Source: Muribaculaceae bacterium (GTDB lineage Bacteria; Bacteroidota; Bacteroidia; Bacteroidales; Muribaculaceae). From it: DNA of 64,000 nucleotides. Numbering within the stretch: the first letter of the stretch is position 1; the number at the start of each line of letters is the position of its first letter. Below the pieces are notes generated by a model. That model made no database searches. It was not told where the DNA came from and saw only the letters and a program-made list of their open reading frames with translations. Shown here in pieces: positions 34,956-43,243 of the stretch. Where the stretch lies: NCBI GenBank assembly GCA_017436845.1, contig JAFSCJ010000016.1:124001-188000 (forward strand). Reading direction: 5' to 3'. A program made the position numbers and the translations under genes.

Positions 34956-35939
34956 CTATTGGATGTAAGCGGTAATTATTTCGAGATCATTACTGTTTGG
35001 CGTAATATCCACCCAGTGAGTTTTTGCCGGAATGAGAATAGTCTCTCCCTGGCTGATTTTTGCCTCATTGCCGAGATTATCTTTAATTATGCCATTTCCG
35101 CGAGTTGCTATAATGATGCGGAATGAGTCATATCGAGATACTTGTAGACGGAAATTAGTGTCTATTGTTATTAGGGTGGCAGTGAAGAACGGACATTCTT
35201 TTAGTACAATTTCTCTGTTGATGAGAGGATTAATGTGTCTCATGTAGTCCTCATGCACTCTGAAATCTATTGCATCAAGGGCTAAATCAACATGTAATTC
35301 GCGCTTTTCTCCATTTAGGTCTGTGCGATTGTAGTCATAAACACGATATGTGATATCTGATGTTTGCTGGATTTCAAGAATTAAGTTTCCCGCTCCAATG
35401 CTGTGTATGCGTCCAGCAGGAAGGTAGAATAAGTCACCACGACGAGGCGTAAATTTAGCAAGGACATCGCTAAATGTATTATTGGCGATGTGTTGTTTTA
35501 ACTGAGTAGGGGTGATGCTTGATTGTAATCCTGAGTATATATATGCACCTGGTTCCGGATCAAGTGTGTACCATAGCTCGGTTTTCCCCCAGCAGTTGTG
35601 GCGCTCAGCGGCAAGGCTGTCATCGGGATGTACTTGTATTGATAAATCTTTGCTTGCGTCTATGAATTTTATGAGAAGAGGGAATTTATTTCCATATAAG
35701 CGATGGATGCGACGTCCAAGTATATTGTTTCCATGCAACTCTAATAATTGCTCAATTGTTTTACCTGAAAATTCACCTTCAGATACTATTGATTCAAACC
35801 CTTCAAGACCTGAAATCTCCCAACTCTCACCAATTGGCTCTTGGTGAGAAGGAATGCCTTTAAATGATGTTATGCGACTGCCGCCCCATAACACTGTTTT
35901 AAAATATGGTTTAAATCTTAGCAGACCTAAATTATTCAT
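34956..35939 (-). CDS. manA: Class I mannose-6-phosphate isomerase family protein
   Basis: 327 residues from the ATG at 35939 (product NNLGLLRFKPYFKTVLWGG). Zinc-site motifs of the cupin core are present: IQVHPDD (Gln and His) and GKTELWYTLD (Glu); a downstream LPAGRIHSIGAGNLILEIQQTSD supplies the last His and the substrate-binding arginine region. It interconverts mannose-6-phosphate and fructose-6-phosphate. A TACTTTTG box on the reverse strand at 35983-35990 is a candidate -7 element. Confidence 0.92.
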   Translation of the reverse strand: MNNLGLLRFKPYFKTVLWGGSRITSFKGIPSHQEPIGESWEISGLEGFESIVSEGEFSGKTIEQLLELHGNNILGRRIHRLYGNKFPLLIKFIDASKDLSIQVHPDDSLAAERHNCWGKTELWYTLDPEPGAYIYSGLQSSITPTQLKQHIANNTFSDVLAKFTPRRGDLFYLPAGRIHSIGAGNLILEIQQTSDITYRVYDYNRTDLNGEKRELHVDLALDAIDFRVHEDYMRHINPLINREIVLKECPFFTATLITIDTNFRLQVSRYDSFRIIIATRGNGIIKDNLGNEAKISQGETILIPAKTHWVDITPNSNDLEIITAYIQ

Positions 35940-36149
35940 TTCTTTAGTAATCTTTTGACGCAAAATTTAACGCACTAAGATACAAAAGTAATATAAATTT
36001 CCCATCTGTAAAAGCATTTAGAAATAATTCTCAGTTTATCATAATTTGACTATGTGGTTGTTGTCTGATGAATGAGTAATGCTAAATGTGTATAACTGGT
36101 TAATCATTAGTGTGATACAAAAAACGTGAAAAAATAATTGACAAAAAAC

Positions 36150-36180
36150 TTTGCTAATAAAATATTTTACGCTAAATTTG
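36150..36180 (+). promoter_or_regulatory. Promoter of the tRNA-Arg pair
   Basis: TTTG at 36150-36153, exactly 19 bp, then TAAATTTG at 36173-36180. This is the best match to the phylum's housekeeping promoter in the window and lies 20 bp before the first tRNA. Confidence 0.85.
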
Positions 36181-36200
36181 CACTCGCAAACAAGCAAAAT

Positions 36201-36274
36201 GGCTCCGTAGCTCAACTGAATAGAGCATCTGACTACGGATCAGAAGGTTACAGGTTTGAATCCTGTCGGAGTCA
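36201..36274 (+). tRNA. tRNA-Arg (anticodon ACG), first copy
   Basis: 74 nt cloverleaf: acceptor stem GGCTCCG with CGGAGTC (one G-U pair), anticodon stem TCTGA/TCAGA with loop CTACGGA and anticodon ACG at 36235-36237, T-arm ACAGGTTTGAATCCTGT. CCA is not encoded. The wobble A is normally edited to inosine by TadA to read CGU, CGC and CGA. Confidence 0.97.
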
Positions 36275-36300
36275 CAATTTTGTTTCATATTTTTTTTGAG

Positions 36301-36374
36301 GGCTCCGTAGCTCAACTGAATAGAGCATCTGACTACGGATCAGAAGGTTACAGGTTTGAATCCTGTCGGAGTCA
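36301..36374 (+). tRNA. tRNA-Arg (anticodon ACG), second copy
   Basis: Identical in all 74 nt to the copy 100 bp upstream; anticodon at 36335-36337. The 26-bp spacer between copies is not a terminator, so both come from one transcript. Confidence 0.97.
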
Positions 36375-36375
36375 C

Positions 36376-36411
36376 AAAACGAGGAAATTGCATTGCAGTT
36401 CCCTCGTTTTT
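36376..36411 (+). terminator. Terminator after the tRNA-Arg pair
   Basis: AAAACGAGG at 36376-36384 pairs with CCTCGTTTT at 36402-36410, followed by T. Confidence 0.85.
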
Positions 36412-36467
36412 GCTTTTTCGGCCTATTTTGAGTAATAGACCAACAAATAAGAGTAACCTTTTTTTAT

Positions 36468-37412
36468 TTAAAATGGTTTGCGATATTTATCGGAATCGGA
36501 ATCTTCGAGGATGCTTAGATAGGAGTTGTATCGCGATTGTGATATTCGGCAATCGTTAAGGGCATCAAGAACTGCACATCCCGGTTCGTGGGTGTGAGTG
36601 CAGTCTCCATATCGGCAATCATGTGATATATCAAATATTTCAGGGAAGAAATGGGCAACTTCATGTTTGTCAAAATCAATAGTGCCAAATCCTTTTACTC
36701 CCGGAGTGTCAATAATGTAACCCGACTTGTCGGGCAGTGGAAACATTTCTGAGAATGTTGTTGTGTGCATTCCGGTGTCGTGGGTTGCTGAAATCTCGGC
36801 AGTGCGCAATTCAAGTCCGGGTATAAGAGAGTTGATAATAGATGATTTTCCAACGCCTGAATTGCCGGAGAATAACGAAATATTGCCATGTAACATCTCT
36901 TTTAGAGTGTCTATTCCTTGACCGGTCAAAGCAGAAACTTCTAAAACTTTATAGCCGATTGAACGATATAAATAAGAGACGGCTTCAAGAAATTCTTTGT
37001 CGTTCTCATCAGTGAGGATGTCAACTTTATTAATGACAATTACAGCAGGTACCCGGTAGGCTTCAGCTGTAGCTAAAAAACGATCAATAAATGTAGTTGA
37101 TGTTGCAGGGTGGACAAGTGTAACGATGAGAAAGGCAACATCTACATTGGCTGCAATGATATGAGATTCTTTGGATAAATTGCTTGCACGTCGTATGATG
37201 TAATTTTTTCTTTGCTCAATTGTTTTAATGAATGCTGTGCCATCGGGAGCTTCGTCTGACAAAGTAACGTGGTCTCCTACAGCGACAGGATTAGTGGTAC
37301 GTATCCCCTTGAGACGGAAATTCCCTTTGATTTTGCAATTTATCTCATTCCCCTCGTTGGTTTTAATAACATACCAACTTCCTGTATTTTTTATTACAAT
37401 CCCTGATTTCAT
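36468..37412 (-). CDS. rsgA: Ribosome small-subunit GTPase RsgA
   Basis: 314 residues from the ATG at 37412 (product [15 protein letters not shown]). An N-terminal OB fold is followed by a circularly permuted GTPase whose motifs appear in the order G4 (VINKVD), G5 (VSALTG), G1 ([10 protein letters not shown]), G3 (DTPG). The C-terminal zinc finger has the Cys/His set [14 protein letters not shown]. It assists late 30S maturation. A TATATTTG box on the reverse strand at 37428-37435 is a likely -7 element, but it is only 16 bp before the start. Confidence 0.96.
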   Translation of the reverse strand: MKSGIVIKNTGSWYVIKTNEGNEINCKIKGNFRLKGIRTTNPVAVGDHVTLSDEAPDGTAFIKTIEQRKNYIIRRASNLSKESHIIAANVDVAFLIVTLVHPATSTTFIDRFLATAEAYRVPAVIVINKVDILTDENDKEFLEAVSYLYRSIGYKVLEVSALTGQGIDTLKEMLHGNISLFSGNSGVGKSSIINSLIPGLELRTAEISATHDTGMHTTTFSEMFPLPDKSGYIIDTPGVKGFGTIDFDKHEVAHFFPEIFDISHDCRYGDCTHTHEPGCAVLDALNDCRISQSRYNSYLSILEDSDSDKYRKPF

Positions 37413-37466
37413 ATAGTATATATTGCACAAATATACTAATATTTACGCTTTTATGAGTGTAAATGC

Positions 37467-37497
37467 TTGAATATTTAGAGAAAAAATCGTAAATTTG
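37467..37497 (+). promoter_or_regulatory. Promoter of the small wHTH gene
   Basis: TTG at 37467-37469, a 20-bp spacer and TAAATTTG at 37490-37497; start codon 53 bp downstream. Confidence 0.75.
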
Positions 37498-37549
37498 CAC
37501 CCGAATTTAGATATTTGAATTATTTTATAAACAAAAACGCAACTACACA

Positions 37550-37759
37550 ATGAATGTAGAAACAATTGGTACATGGGCAGGTCTTGTATGGAATGCTCTA
37601 AATGAAACAGAAGTTTTAGGTAACAAAGAAATCAAGAAAATAACAAAACTTAAAGACAAAGAACTTTATGCTGCTATCGGTTGGTTGGCTCGTGAGGGTA
37701 AACTTAACATCGCAGAAAGCGAAGATGGTAAAGAATTAGTTCTTTCTCTCGTTAAGTAA
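37550..37759 (+). CDS. Small winged-helix protein (DUF2582 type)
   Basis: 69 residues. ETIGTWAGLVWNALNETEV, then ELYAAIGWLAREGKLNIAE is the winged-helix pattern of the short, highly conserved DUF2582 proteins found across the Bacteroidetes. It probably binds DNA or a partner; target unknown. It has its own promoter and terminator, and the strong signals suggest high expression. Confidence 0.88.
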   Translation: MNVETIGTWAGLVWNALNETEVLGNKEIKKITKLKDKELYAAIGWLAREGKLNIAESEDGKELVLSLVK

Positions 37760-37779
37760 TTATAACCTCTATGTTATAC

Positions 37780-37809
37780 AGAGGGCGGAATAATCATTCC
37801 GCCCTCTGT
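37780..37809. terminator. Strong two-way terminator
   Basis: A perfect 13-bp stem (CAGAGGGCGGAAT at 37780-37792 and its complement at 37797-37809) with a 4-base loop and T tracts. It serves the wHTH gene and the convergent TPR gene. Confidence 0.92.
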
Positions 37810-37811
37810 TT

Positions 37812-38645
37812 TTATTTGTCTAATTTGTAAAATAATTTAGCTCTATCAGGATTGGCCCCAAGTTTGATTGCTTGTTTAAGATCGGCTTCGGCATCTTCAG
37901 CGCGGTATCTTAATTTGTTGAGGTATGCTCTATAGAGATAAAATTCTGAATCGGCAGGATTTATTCTTAAGCCTTCGGCTATATCTGCTGCTGCTTCATT
38001 GAGCTGTTGTGTAAGTAAGTAGCAAGCTGCTCTCCCGCTGTAATACTCGATGTCAGGATTGTTGTTAATCAACTTAGTGTATTGGATAATTGCATCAAAT
38101 GGTCGATTTGTAGCAGTATATAATGCAGCTAAACCAATGGCTGTATTTTCACTGTCGGGGTCAAGTCTTTGTAAAATAGCAAAATCTTTTTTTGCAGTGA
38201 TGGTATCTCCGCTATATACCGACATTATGCCATGCATGAAACGAGGTTCAATTGCAGTAGAATCAATGTTAAGTATAAGAGAGTAATCGTTATATGCTTC
38301 AGATTGTTGCCCCATTGCTTGAAGAACTTTTGCTCGATTACTTAATACGATTACCGAAGTGGGAGCAATACGATGAGCATCATTCAAAATTGCAAGAGCA
38401 AGGGAATCTTCCCCTGCATTGAGTCTCACAAGACCGAGGTTTGACATTAGTAGTACATTCGTTGGATTTCCCGGCTCAAGACGCATTGCGCTTTCAAGAT
38501 GTGCTGCAGCATCATACCATCGCTCTTCTTCTATGGCCTTGTCGGCTTCTCCCACAAAATCCAGGTATGCCGAATGGTCTTGCTCTTGTGCAATAATTTT
38601 AATTGTGCAACACACAAATATAATTGGAATAATATATTTTGCCAT
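37812..38645 (-). CDS. Exported TPR-repeat protein
   Basis: 277 residues. Signal peptide (KYIIPIIFVCCTIKIIAQE) and then six to seven tetratricopeptide repeats, for example ERWYDAAAHLESAMRLEPGN, LALAILNDAHRIAPTS and LNEAAADIAEGLRINPADS. Such solenoids bind peptides in the periplasm. No neighbour on the same strand points to a partner. Function not assigned. Confidence 0.85.
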   Translation of the reverse strand: MAKYIIPIIFVCCTIKIIAQEQDHSAYLDFVGEADKAIEEERWYDAAAHLESAMRLEPGNPTNVLLMSNLGLVRLNAGEDSLALAILNDAHRIAPTSVIVLSNRAKVLQAMGQQSEAYNDYSLILNIDSTAIEPRFMHGIMSVYSGDTITAKKDFAILQRLDPDSENTAIGLAALYTATNRPFDAIIQYTKLINNNPDIEYYSGRAACYLLTQQLNEAAADIAEGLRINPADSEFYLYRAYLNKLRYRAEDAEADLKQAIKLGANPDRAKLFYKLDK

Positions 38646-38834
38646 TATTAAATCATGTATTTTGAGTTGAAAATGTTTTATTAAAGTATAAAATAATTAA
38701 GATAGACAATATAATTATGTAGTGGTATTTGCTTTTATCTCGCAAAAATAATCTTTTTTTATGATATAATGATTTTTATACTCAGAGATAAAATTATTTT
38801 TAATAAAAGTTGAAAAATTTCTCAAATTTCTATC

Positions 38835-38842
38835 TATATTTG
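38835..38842 (+). promoter_or_regulatory. -7 element of the CsgG-type lipoprotein operon
   Basis: TATATTTG is an exact TAnnTTTG. A TTG at 38810-38812 is 22 bp away, slightly long. If used, it gives a 5' leader of about 290 bases that contains the folded element below. Confidence 0.55.
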
Positions 38843-38921
38843 CAAATAGAACATTAATAAAATTGCCTATGTAAATAATAATATAAAGACATATAAATAA
38901 AGAGCGTTAGCTTATATTCGT

Positions 38922-39100
38922 GTTTCTTGAAATCGCCAAATTTTAAATGAAACGTCCACGAGTAAAAGTTGATGCTCACGCTATCTTTTAGCGTGGGCTT
39001 TTACTCATATTTGGACGTATGGTGTTTGGCGATACCAAAGAAACAAAGATGAGGTTATTAGTCCACGTTTTTTTATTGTCTATCCTACCGAAACGGACTA
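38922..39100 (+). ncRNA. Candidate structured leader RNA before the CsgG-type operon
   Basis: Five nested helices can form one long rod: GTTTCTT/AAGAAAC (38922, 39038), ATCGCCAAA/TTTGGCGAT (38932-38940, 39025-39033), ACGTCC/GGACGT (38952, 39013), GAGTAAAAG/CTTTTACTC (38960-38968, 38998-39006) and CACGCT/AGCGTG (38977, 38990). A separate helix TAGTCC/GGACTA follows (39059, 39095). Paired arms total nearly 40 bp, far more than chance. It could be a leader RNA that regulates the operon, a stand-alone small RNA, or a miniature mobile element. No known riboswitch class was recognised by eye. Confidence 0.55.
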
Positions 39101-39134
39101 TAAAAATTTAGGTTTTAATTAAAAATGGAGAAAA

Positions 39135-40064
39135 ATGAAAAAAATACTTGTTATAGTATTCGCGCTTTCATTTTCAGCTATTTTGTACGCACAGCGTAAA
39201 ATAGAAAAAGTTGAAAATATAAATAGCGTATCAACTACCGAAGAATCTGTATCAAAAATATTAAAAAGGAAAGTTGCCATTGGACGTTTTTCAAATGAAA
39301 CACAATATGCAAAAGGTCTTTTCTATGATAAAGAAAATGATCCTATGGGAAAACAGGCAACAGATATTTTGACAACTAAACTTGTTTCTTCTGGAAAGTT
39401 TATTATGATTGAACGAAATGATATATCTGCGATTATTGAGGAAATGCAATTAAAAGGAGATAGTTTATCAACAATCGGAGCTGATTATTTAATAATTGGT
39501 TCGATAACGGAGTTTGGGAGAAAAAACACAGGAAAATCTGGTGTATTTTCTAAAACAAAGATTCAAACTGTTGAAGCAGCGGTATCAATACGATTAGTAG
39601 ATGCTTCAAGTGGTTTGATTATATATTCAGATGAAGCAAAAGGTGTTGCAGAAATAACGTCAAAGACAACTTTAGGAGTAGGAAGTAGTGCTGGTTTTGA
39701 TGCAACATTAAGCGATAAGGCAATCTCAGAAGCGATTGGGCAATTAGTAGAAAATATTATAGCCAAATGTACAGATAAACCATGGCGTACTTATTTCCTA
39801 AATTATGAAGATGATGCAATATTGATAGCGGGTGGAAAAAGCCAGGGATTAGAGGAAGGGATGGTTTTATCTCTTAAAACAAAAGGAAAGAAGGTGAAGA
39901 ATCCTCAAACCGGAATTATGATAGAACTACCTGGAAAAGTAAAAGGAACTATAACTGTTCTATCTGTGGGAGGAGATACACCGGAAACAGAATATTCTTT
40001 TGTCTCTGTTGAAGGATTTGTAGATAAGGAAAATTTAATGGATTATATAATTGAAGAAAGATGA
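39135..40064 (+). CDS. CsgG-family envelope protein
   Basis: 309 residues. Signal peptide (KKILVIVFALSFSAILYAQ) without a lipobox. The CsgG domain is recognised by VAIGRFSNET, ATDILTTKLVSSGKFIMIERNDISAIIEE, GADYLIIGSITEFG and VSIRLVDASSGLIIYSDEAKG. A C-terminal ~70-residue beta domain (GGKSQGLEEGMVLSLKTKG onward) is added. Relatives form curli secretion pores or act in LpoB-like lipoprotein clusters; the adjacent DUF4810 and DUF799 genes support the second kind, whose role is not known. The stop overlaps a following ATG as ATGA. Confidence 0.88.
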   Translation: MKKILVIVFALSFSAILYAQRKIEKVENINSVSTTEESVSKILKRKVAIGRFSNETQYAKGLFYDKENDPMGKQATDILTTKLVSSGKFIMIERNDISAIIEEMQLKGDSLSTIGADYLIIGSITEFGRKNTGKSGVFSKTKIQTVEAAVSIRLVDASSGLIIYSDEAKGVAEITSKTTLGVGSSAGFDATLSDKAISEAIGQLVENIIAKCTDKPWRTYFLNYEDDAILIAGGKSQGLEEGMVLSLKTKGKKVKNPQTGIMIELPGKVKGTITVLSVGGDTPETEYSFVSVEGFVDKENLMDYIIEER

Positions 40065-40401
40065 GATCAAAAATATCAATATTTGTTTTTTTCTGGTGCT
40101 GATTTTATTTTTTGGATGTAAATCGAATATTCCAGTATCTCAGGAATATGGGTATGGAGATATTGCATATTTGCTTTTTGTGAGTGCTAATGATAAATCT
40201 CTTGGATTAATTGATGTAATAATAGACGAAAATACATCATTTAAGGCTAAAGTCGTTAAATCGAAAGATGCTAATCGAAAAGGGACATCATATGCTGTTT
40301 CTACAGGAAAAAGAAAGGTCGTTGTATATAAAAAAGGGAAAATTTTATATAATAAAGAAATAATTTTATCAACTCAAGAAACTCAAAAAATTATTTTGTA
40401 A
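40051..40401 (+). CDS. Small lipoprotein with a poly-T tract in its signal peptide (possible frameshift)
   Basis: The main frame (116 residues from a TTG at 40051) has the lipobox LFFGC and a mature part with YGDIAYLLFVSAND and YKKGKILYNKEI. However, the natural start, an ATG at 40061 overlapping the csgG-type stop (ATGA), is in another frame and would read RSKISIFVFFWC then stop. The two frames meet at seven T (40086-40092); one more T would join MRSKISIFVFF to LVLILFFGCKS, a better lipoprotein signal. So the gene is either frameshifted, phase-variable, mis-sequenced, or truly starts at TTG. The family resembles short DUF-type lipoproteins found with CsgG/DUF4810 genes. Its TAA overlaps the next ATG. 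Confidence 0.7.
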   Translation: MKKDEIKNINICFFLVLILFFGCKSNIPVSQEYGYGDIAYLLFVSANDKSLGLIDVIIDENTSFKAKVVKSKDANRKGTSYAVSTGKRKVVVYKKGKILYNKEIILSTQETQKIIL

Positions 40402-40748
40402 TGAAAAGGATAAATTTAATAATAGTGATGAGTGTCTTCATATTATCATCATGCTCATCATCGAAAACACTATACTCGTGGTATGATTACGAAGATAAAG
40501 CATATCAATATCAGAAGAAAGGCAAGGATGAACTATTGCCTAAAACGATGAAAGAATGCCTTAAAGTAATAGAAAAACAAAAAGGAATAAGAAATACTCC
40601 ACCTCCAGGATTAAATGCAGAGTATGGATATATGTTGTATAAATTAGGGAAAAAAGAAGAAGCGCTTAATTTCTATAAAACAGAAATTTTATTATATCCA
40701 GAATCTGAAATTTATGTGTCACGAATAATTAAACAATTAGAACAATGA
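40401..40748 (+). CDS. DUF4810-type lipoprotein
   Basis: 115 residues. Lipobox ILSSCSS (Cys at about 18) followed by TLYSWYDYEDKAYQYQKKG, the signature of DUF4810. A helical repeat with NAEYGYMLYKLGKKEEALNFYKTEILLYPES looks like a TPR unit. It is exported and lipid-anchored. The ATG overlaps the upstream stop and the TGA overlaps the downstream ATG, so the four genes are translationally coupled. Confidence 0.85.
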   Translation: MKRINLIIVMSVFILSSCSSSKTLYSWYDYEDKAYQYQKKGKDELLPKTMKECLKVIEKQKGIRNTPPPGLNAEYGYMLYKLGKKEEALNFYKTEILLYPESEIYVSRIIKQLEQ

Positions 40749-41395
40749 AACAGATAGTTATAATAATTATAGGTATAATATTTTTATCTTCATGTTCATC
40801 AAAAGTCATAACAAGAGGAGAGCAATATGCAAAAATGTATGAAGACCAACCGTCTTCAATTGTAATTATGCCTCCAATTAATCAAACTAATGAAGTTGAA
40901 GCAAAAGATTATTTTTATACTACTTTATATATTCCATTGTGTGAAAAAGGTTATTATGTATTCTCTCCTTATATGACTATGGAAATGTTTCAATCTGAAA
41001 GTGCATATGATAGTGAACTATTTTTGGAAGGTAATCTGTCTATATTTAGAGAGGTATTAGGCGCTGATGCTGCGATGTTTACAATAATAAAATCGTGGAA
41101 GCGTAATGTGCTGATGAGTAAAGTAACTGTAGGTATTGAATATATTTTACGTTCTACCCAAACGGGAGAGGTTATATATAAGAGAGAGGGACTTATTAGT
41201 TTGGATACAGGTGATAGTAATAGTATACTTGCATCAATAATAAATACAGTAAGCACTGATAAGATAATTGTTGGGAGACTTTGTAATAGTTATGTTTTAA
41301 GTGACATGCCTGAGGGAAAATATTCTATAAATTATACAAAAGATCAAAGTTTTCCTGCTGGTAAAAGTTATATTAAAACGACAGTGAAAAAATAA
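40745..41395 (+). CDS. DUF799 (GNA1162-type) lipoprotein
   Basis: 216 residues. Lipobox FLSSCSS; the mature protein has SIVIMPPINQTNEVEAKDYFYTTL and PLCEKGYYVFSPYM, then LGADAAMFTIIKSWKR, the features of DUF799/GNA1162. The known family fold resembles CsgG/TolB-N-like alpha/beta domains. Last gene of the operon; the function of these CsgG-DUF4810-DUF799 triads is not established, although an envelope assembly role is assumed. Confidence 0.87.
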   Translation: MKQIVIIIIGIIFLSSCSSKVITRGEQYAKMYEDQPSSIVIMPPINQTNEVEAKDYFYTTLYIPLCEKGYYVFSPYMTMEMFQSESAYDSELFLEGNLSIFREVLGADAAMFTIIKSWKRNVLMSKVTVGIEYILRSTQTGEVIYKREGLISLDTGDSNSILASIINTVSTDKIIVGRLCNSYVLSDMPEGKYSINYTKDQSFPAGKSYIKTTVKK

Positions 41396-41802
41396 TTATT
41401 AAAATAAACAATAAAAAAAAGGAAAAGAGCCCTGATCGTCTGTGAGTTATGTTTTGAATCGGAACATTGTATGGGTTAAGAAACAATCTTTTGGCAAAAC
41501 TAAACACATGTAGAGTTTCTATATTGCTACTGGACGGTCAGGATGTTTCTTGTTCGTAATGTTATAGAATTCAAAGGTATGCATATTAAACTCGGTTTGC
41601 GGTATTTTGCGCACGCTACAATAACTCATAAAAGAAATAACTTTGGAACAAAAAAATTAGAGAGGATGAGAAGATCTGTTTTACAATTGTTAGCGATGTA
41701 AATCAAATTCAGCAATAAGATGGATGTTAAACCATAATATACAGAAAGAATGTTTTAAGTCAAATATGCTAAAAATAAAAGAATTGCTTTACATGGATTT
41801 TA
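41396..41802. other. Intergenic spacer with a distant helix and a short reverse frame
   Basis: About 400 bp. CCTGATCGTC at 41431-41440 can pair with GACGGTCAGG at 41533-41542 (one G-T pair). On the reverse strand 41519-41629 encodes a 36-codon frame (contains EFNMHTFEFYNITNKKH) that looks coding-like but has no recognisable family and may be a gene remnant. Nothing else was identified. Confidence 0.35.
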
Positions 41803-41834
41803 TTTGGTAAATTTTGTTATAAGTACTACCTTTG
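41803..41834 (+). promoter_or_regulatory. Promoter of the AAA/DUF4143 ATPase gene
   Basis: TTTG at 41803-41806, a 20-bp spacer and TACCTTTG at 41827-41834; start codon 42 bp downstream. Confidence 0.8.
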
Positions 41835-41876
41835 CCGAATAAAAATGCGTATTGACGCAGAAATATTCAGTGATAT

Positions 41877-43130
41877 ATGGAAGTAAAGCGTGATTTATAC
41901 CTAAACAAACTCATCAGGAGTATGCACAACGGAATGATAAAGGTTGTTACTGGAATTCGTCGTTGCGGTAAGTCGTATTTGCTATTTAATCTGTTTAGTA
42001 ACTATCTGAAAGAACAGGGGGTAGATGATGAGCACATGGTCAAAGTTGATCTGGAAGACCGTCGTAATAAGAAACTCCGTAATCCCGATGCTTTACTTGA
42101 ATATATTGATGCTCGTATTGCAAAGGATGGCATGCACTATGTGATGCTTGATGAGGTACAATGGGTGGATGAGTTTGAAGATGTGCTGAATAGTTACCTT
42201 AAAATTCCCAATGTCGATGTATATGTAACTGGCAGTAACTCCAGATTTTTATCGAGTGATGTTATTACCGAATTTCGTGGGCGTGGAGACGAGATAAAGG
42301 TTTCCCCTCTATCGTTTAGCGAATTTTTCTCTGTCTTCAATGGATCTCGCGAGGAAGCAATGGAGGAGTATATGACCTTTGGCGGGCTTCCTATGATTGC
42401 AACGATGCAAAGCAATGAGGAGAAAATGACATATCTTCAGACGCTACTCAAAAAAACATACATTACCGATATATTGGAAAGATACAAAATTAAGAACGAA
42501 GAGGAGATGGTGGAACTTATCAACATCCTGTCATCTTCAATCGGAGGTCTTATAAATCCTAATAAATTGGTAAATACATTCAAATCGGTCAAAAATGTAT
42601 CTATCTCTCCAAATACCATCAGTTCCTACCTTGAGATACTGCAAGATGTCTTTATGGTAGAAAAATCTATACGATATGATATTAAGGGTAAGAAATATAT
42701 TGACACTCCAGCCAAATACTATTTCGCTGATCTAGGATTACGCAACGCTCGTATAAATTTCCGTCAGCACGAGGTAACACATTTGATGGAAAATCTCATA
42801 TATAATGAGCTTCGCACTCGCGGATTGATGGTTGATGTGGGTGTTGTTGTGGTAAATACAAAAAATGAGGAGGGCAAAAGCCAACGTAAACAATTAGAAG
42901 TCGATTTTGTATGTAACGAGGGCAGTAAACGATGTTACGTACAATCAGCTTTGAGATTACCCAATGAAGAGAAACGAGAGCAGGAATTACGCTCGTTGAT
43001 AAATATATCGGACAGCTTTCAGAAGTTTGTAATCACCGAAGATCCTATAAAGCGTTACCAAGATGAAAACGGTGTGGTATTTATGAACATCTATGAGTTT
43101 TTGCTTGACAGAGATAGTTTGACGGTTTAA
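41877..43130 (+). CDS. AAA-type ATPase with DUF4143
   Basis: 417 residues. The Walker A loop is TGIRRCGKSYLL (about 24-35) and Walker B YVMLDEVQWV (about 93-102), with an arginine finger candidate in EFRGRGDEI: an AAA_14 domain. The C-terminal half is DUF4143, with VDFVCNEGSKRCYVQSA resembling the core of PD-(D/E)XK-type nuclease folds (Asp and Gln in place). These orphan ATPases are abundant and variable in gut Bacteroidales and behave like mobile or defence-related genes; their role is not known. A single-gene unit with own promoter and hairpin. Confidence 0.88.
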   Translation: MEVKRDLYLNKLIRSMHNGMIKVVTGIRRCGKSYLLFNLFSNYLKEQGVDDEHMVKVDLEDRRNKKLRNPDALLEYIDARIAKDGMHYVMLDEVQWVDEFEDVLNSYLKIPNVDVYVTGSNSRFLSSDVITEFRGRGDEIKVSPLSFSEFFSVFNGSREEAMEEYMTFGGLPMIATMQSNEEKMTYLQTLLKKTYITDILERYKIKNEEEMVELINILSSSIGGLINPNKLVNTFKSVKNVSISPNTISSYLEILQDVFMVEKSIRYDIKGKKYIDTPAKYYFADLGLRNARINFRQHEVTHLMENLIYNELRTRGLMVDVGVVVVNTKNEEGKSQRKQLEVDFVCNEGSKRCYVQSALRLPNEEKREQELRSLINISDSFQKFVITEDPIKRYQDENGVVFMNIYEFLLDRDSLTV

Positions 43131-43163
43131 GTTAAATCAATGATAAAAAAAGCTATAATAATG

Positions 43164-43204
43164 AAGTGCCCCAAAAAGTTGGATAAAAAACTTTGGGGGC
43201 ACTT
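43164..43204. terminator. Hairpin after the ATPase gene, possibly insertion-sequence ends
   Basis: Near-perfect inverted repeat of about 16 bp (43164-43180 with 43189-43204), with GTGCCCC/GGGGCAC at the tips. It can end transcription from either side. The tips resemble terminal repeats of insertion sequences, so it may also be a scar or a miniature element. Confidence 0.6.
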
Positions 43205-43243
43205 TACAACAGATAGGGGTATTTTTATAATTCCATCATTTTA

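Noticed and set aside
36201..36374. tRNA attachment site of an integrated element
   Set aside because: The repeat at this place is just the duplicated tRNA; no integrase or element boundary is visible on either side.
38900..39105. Integron attC site
   Set aside because: It has imperfect resemblance in being a long hairpin, but lacks the paired GTTRRRY core ends and there is no integrase.
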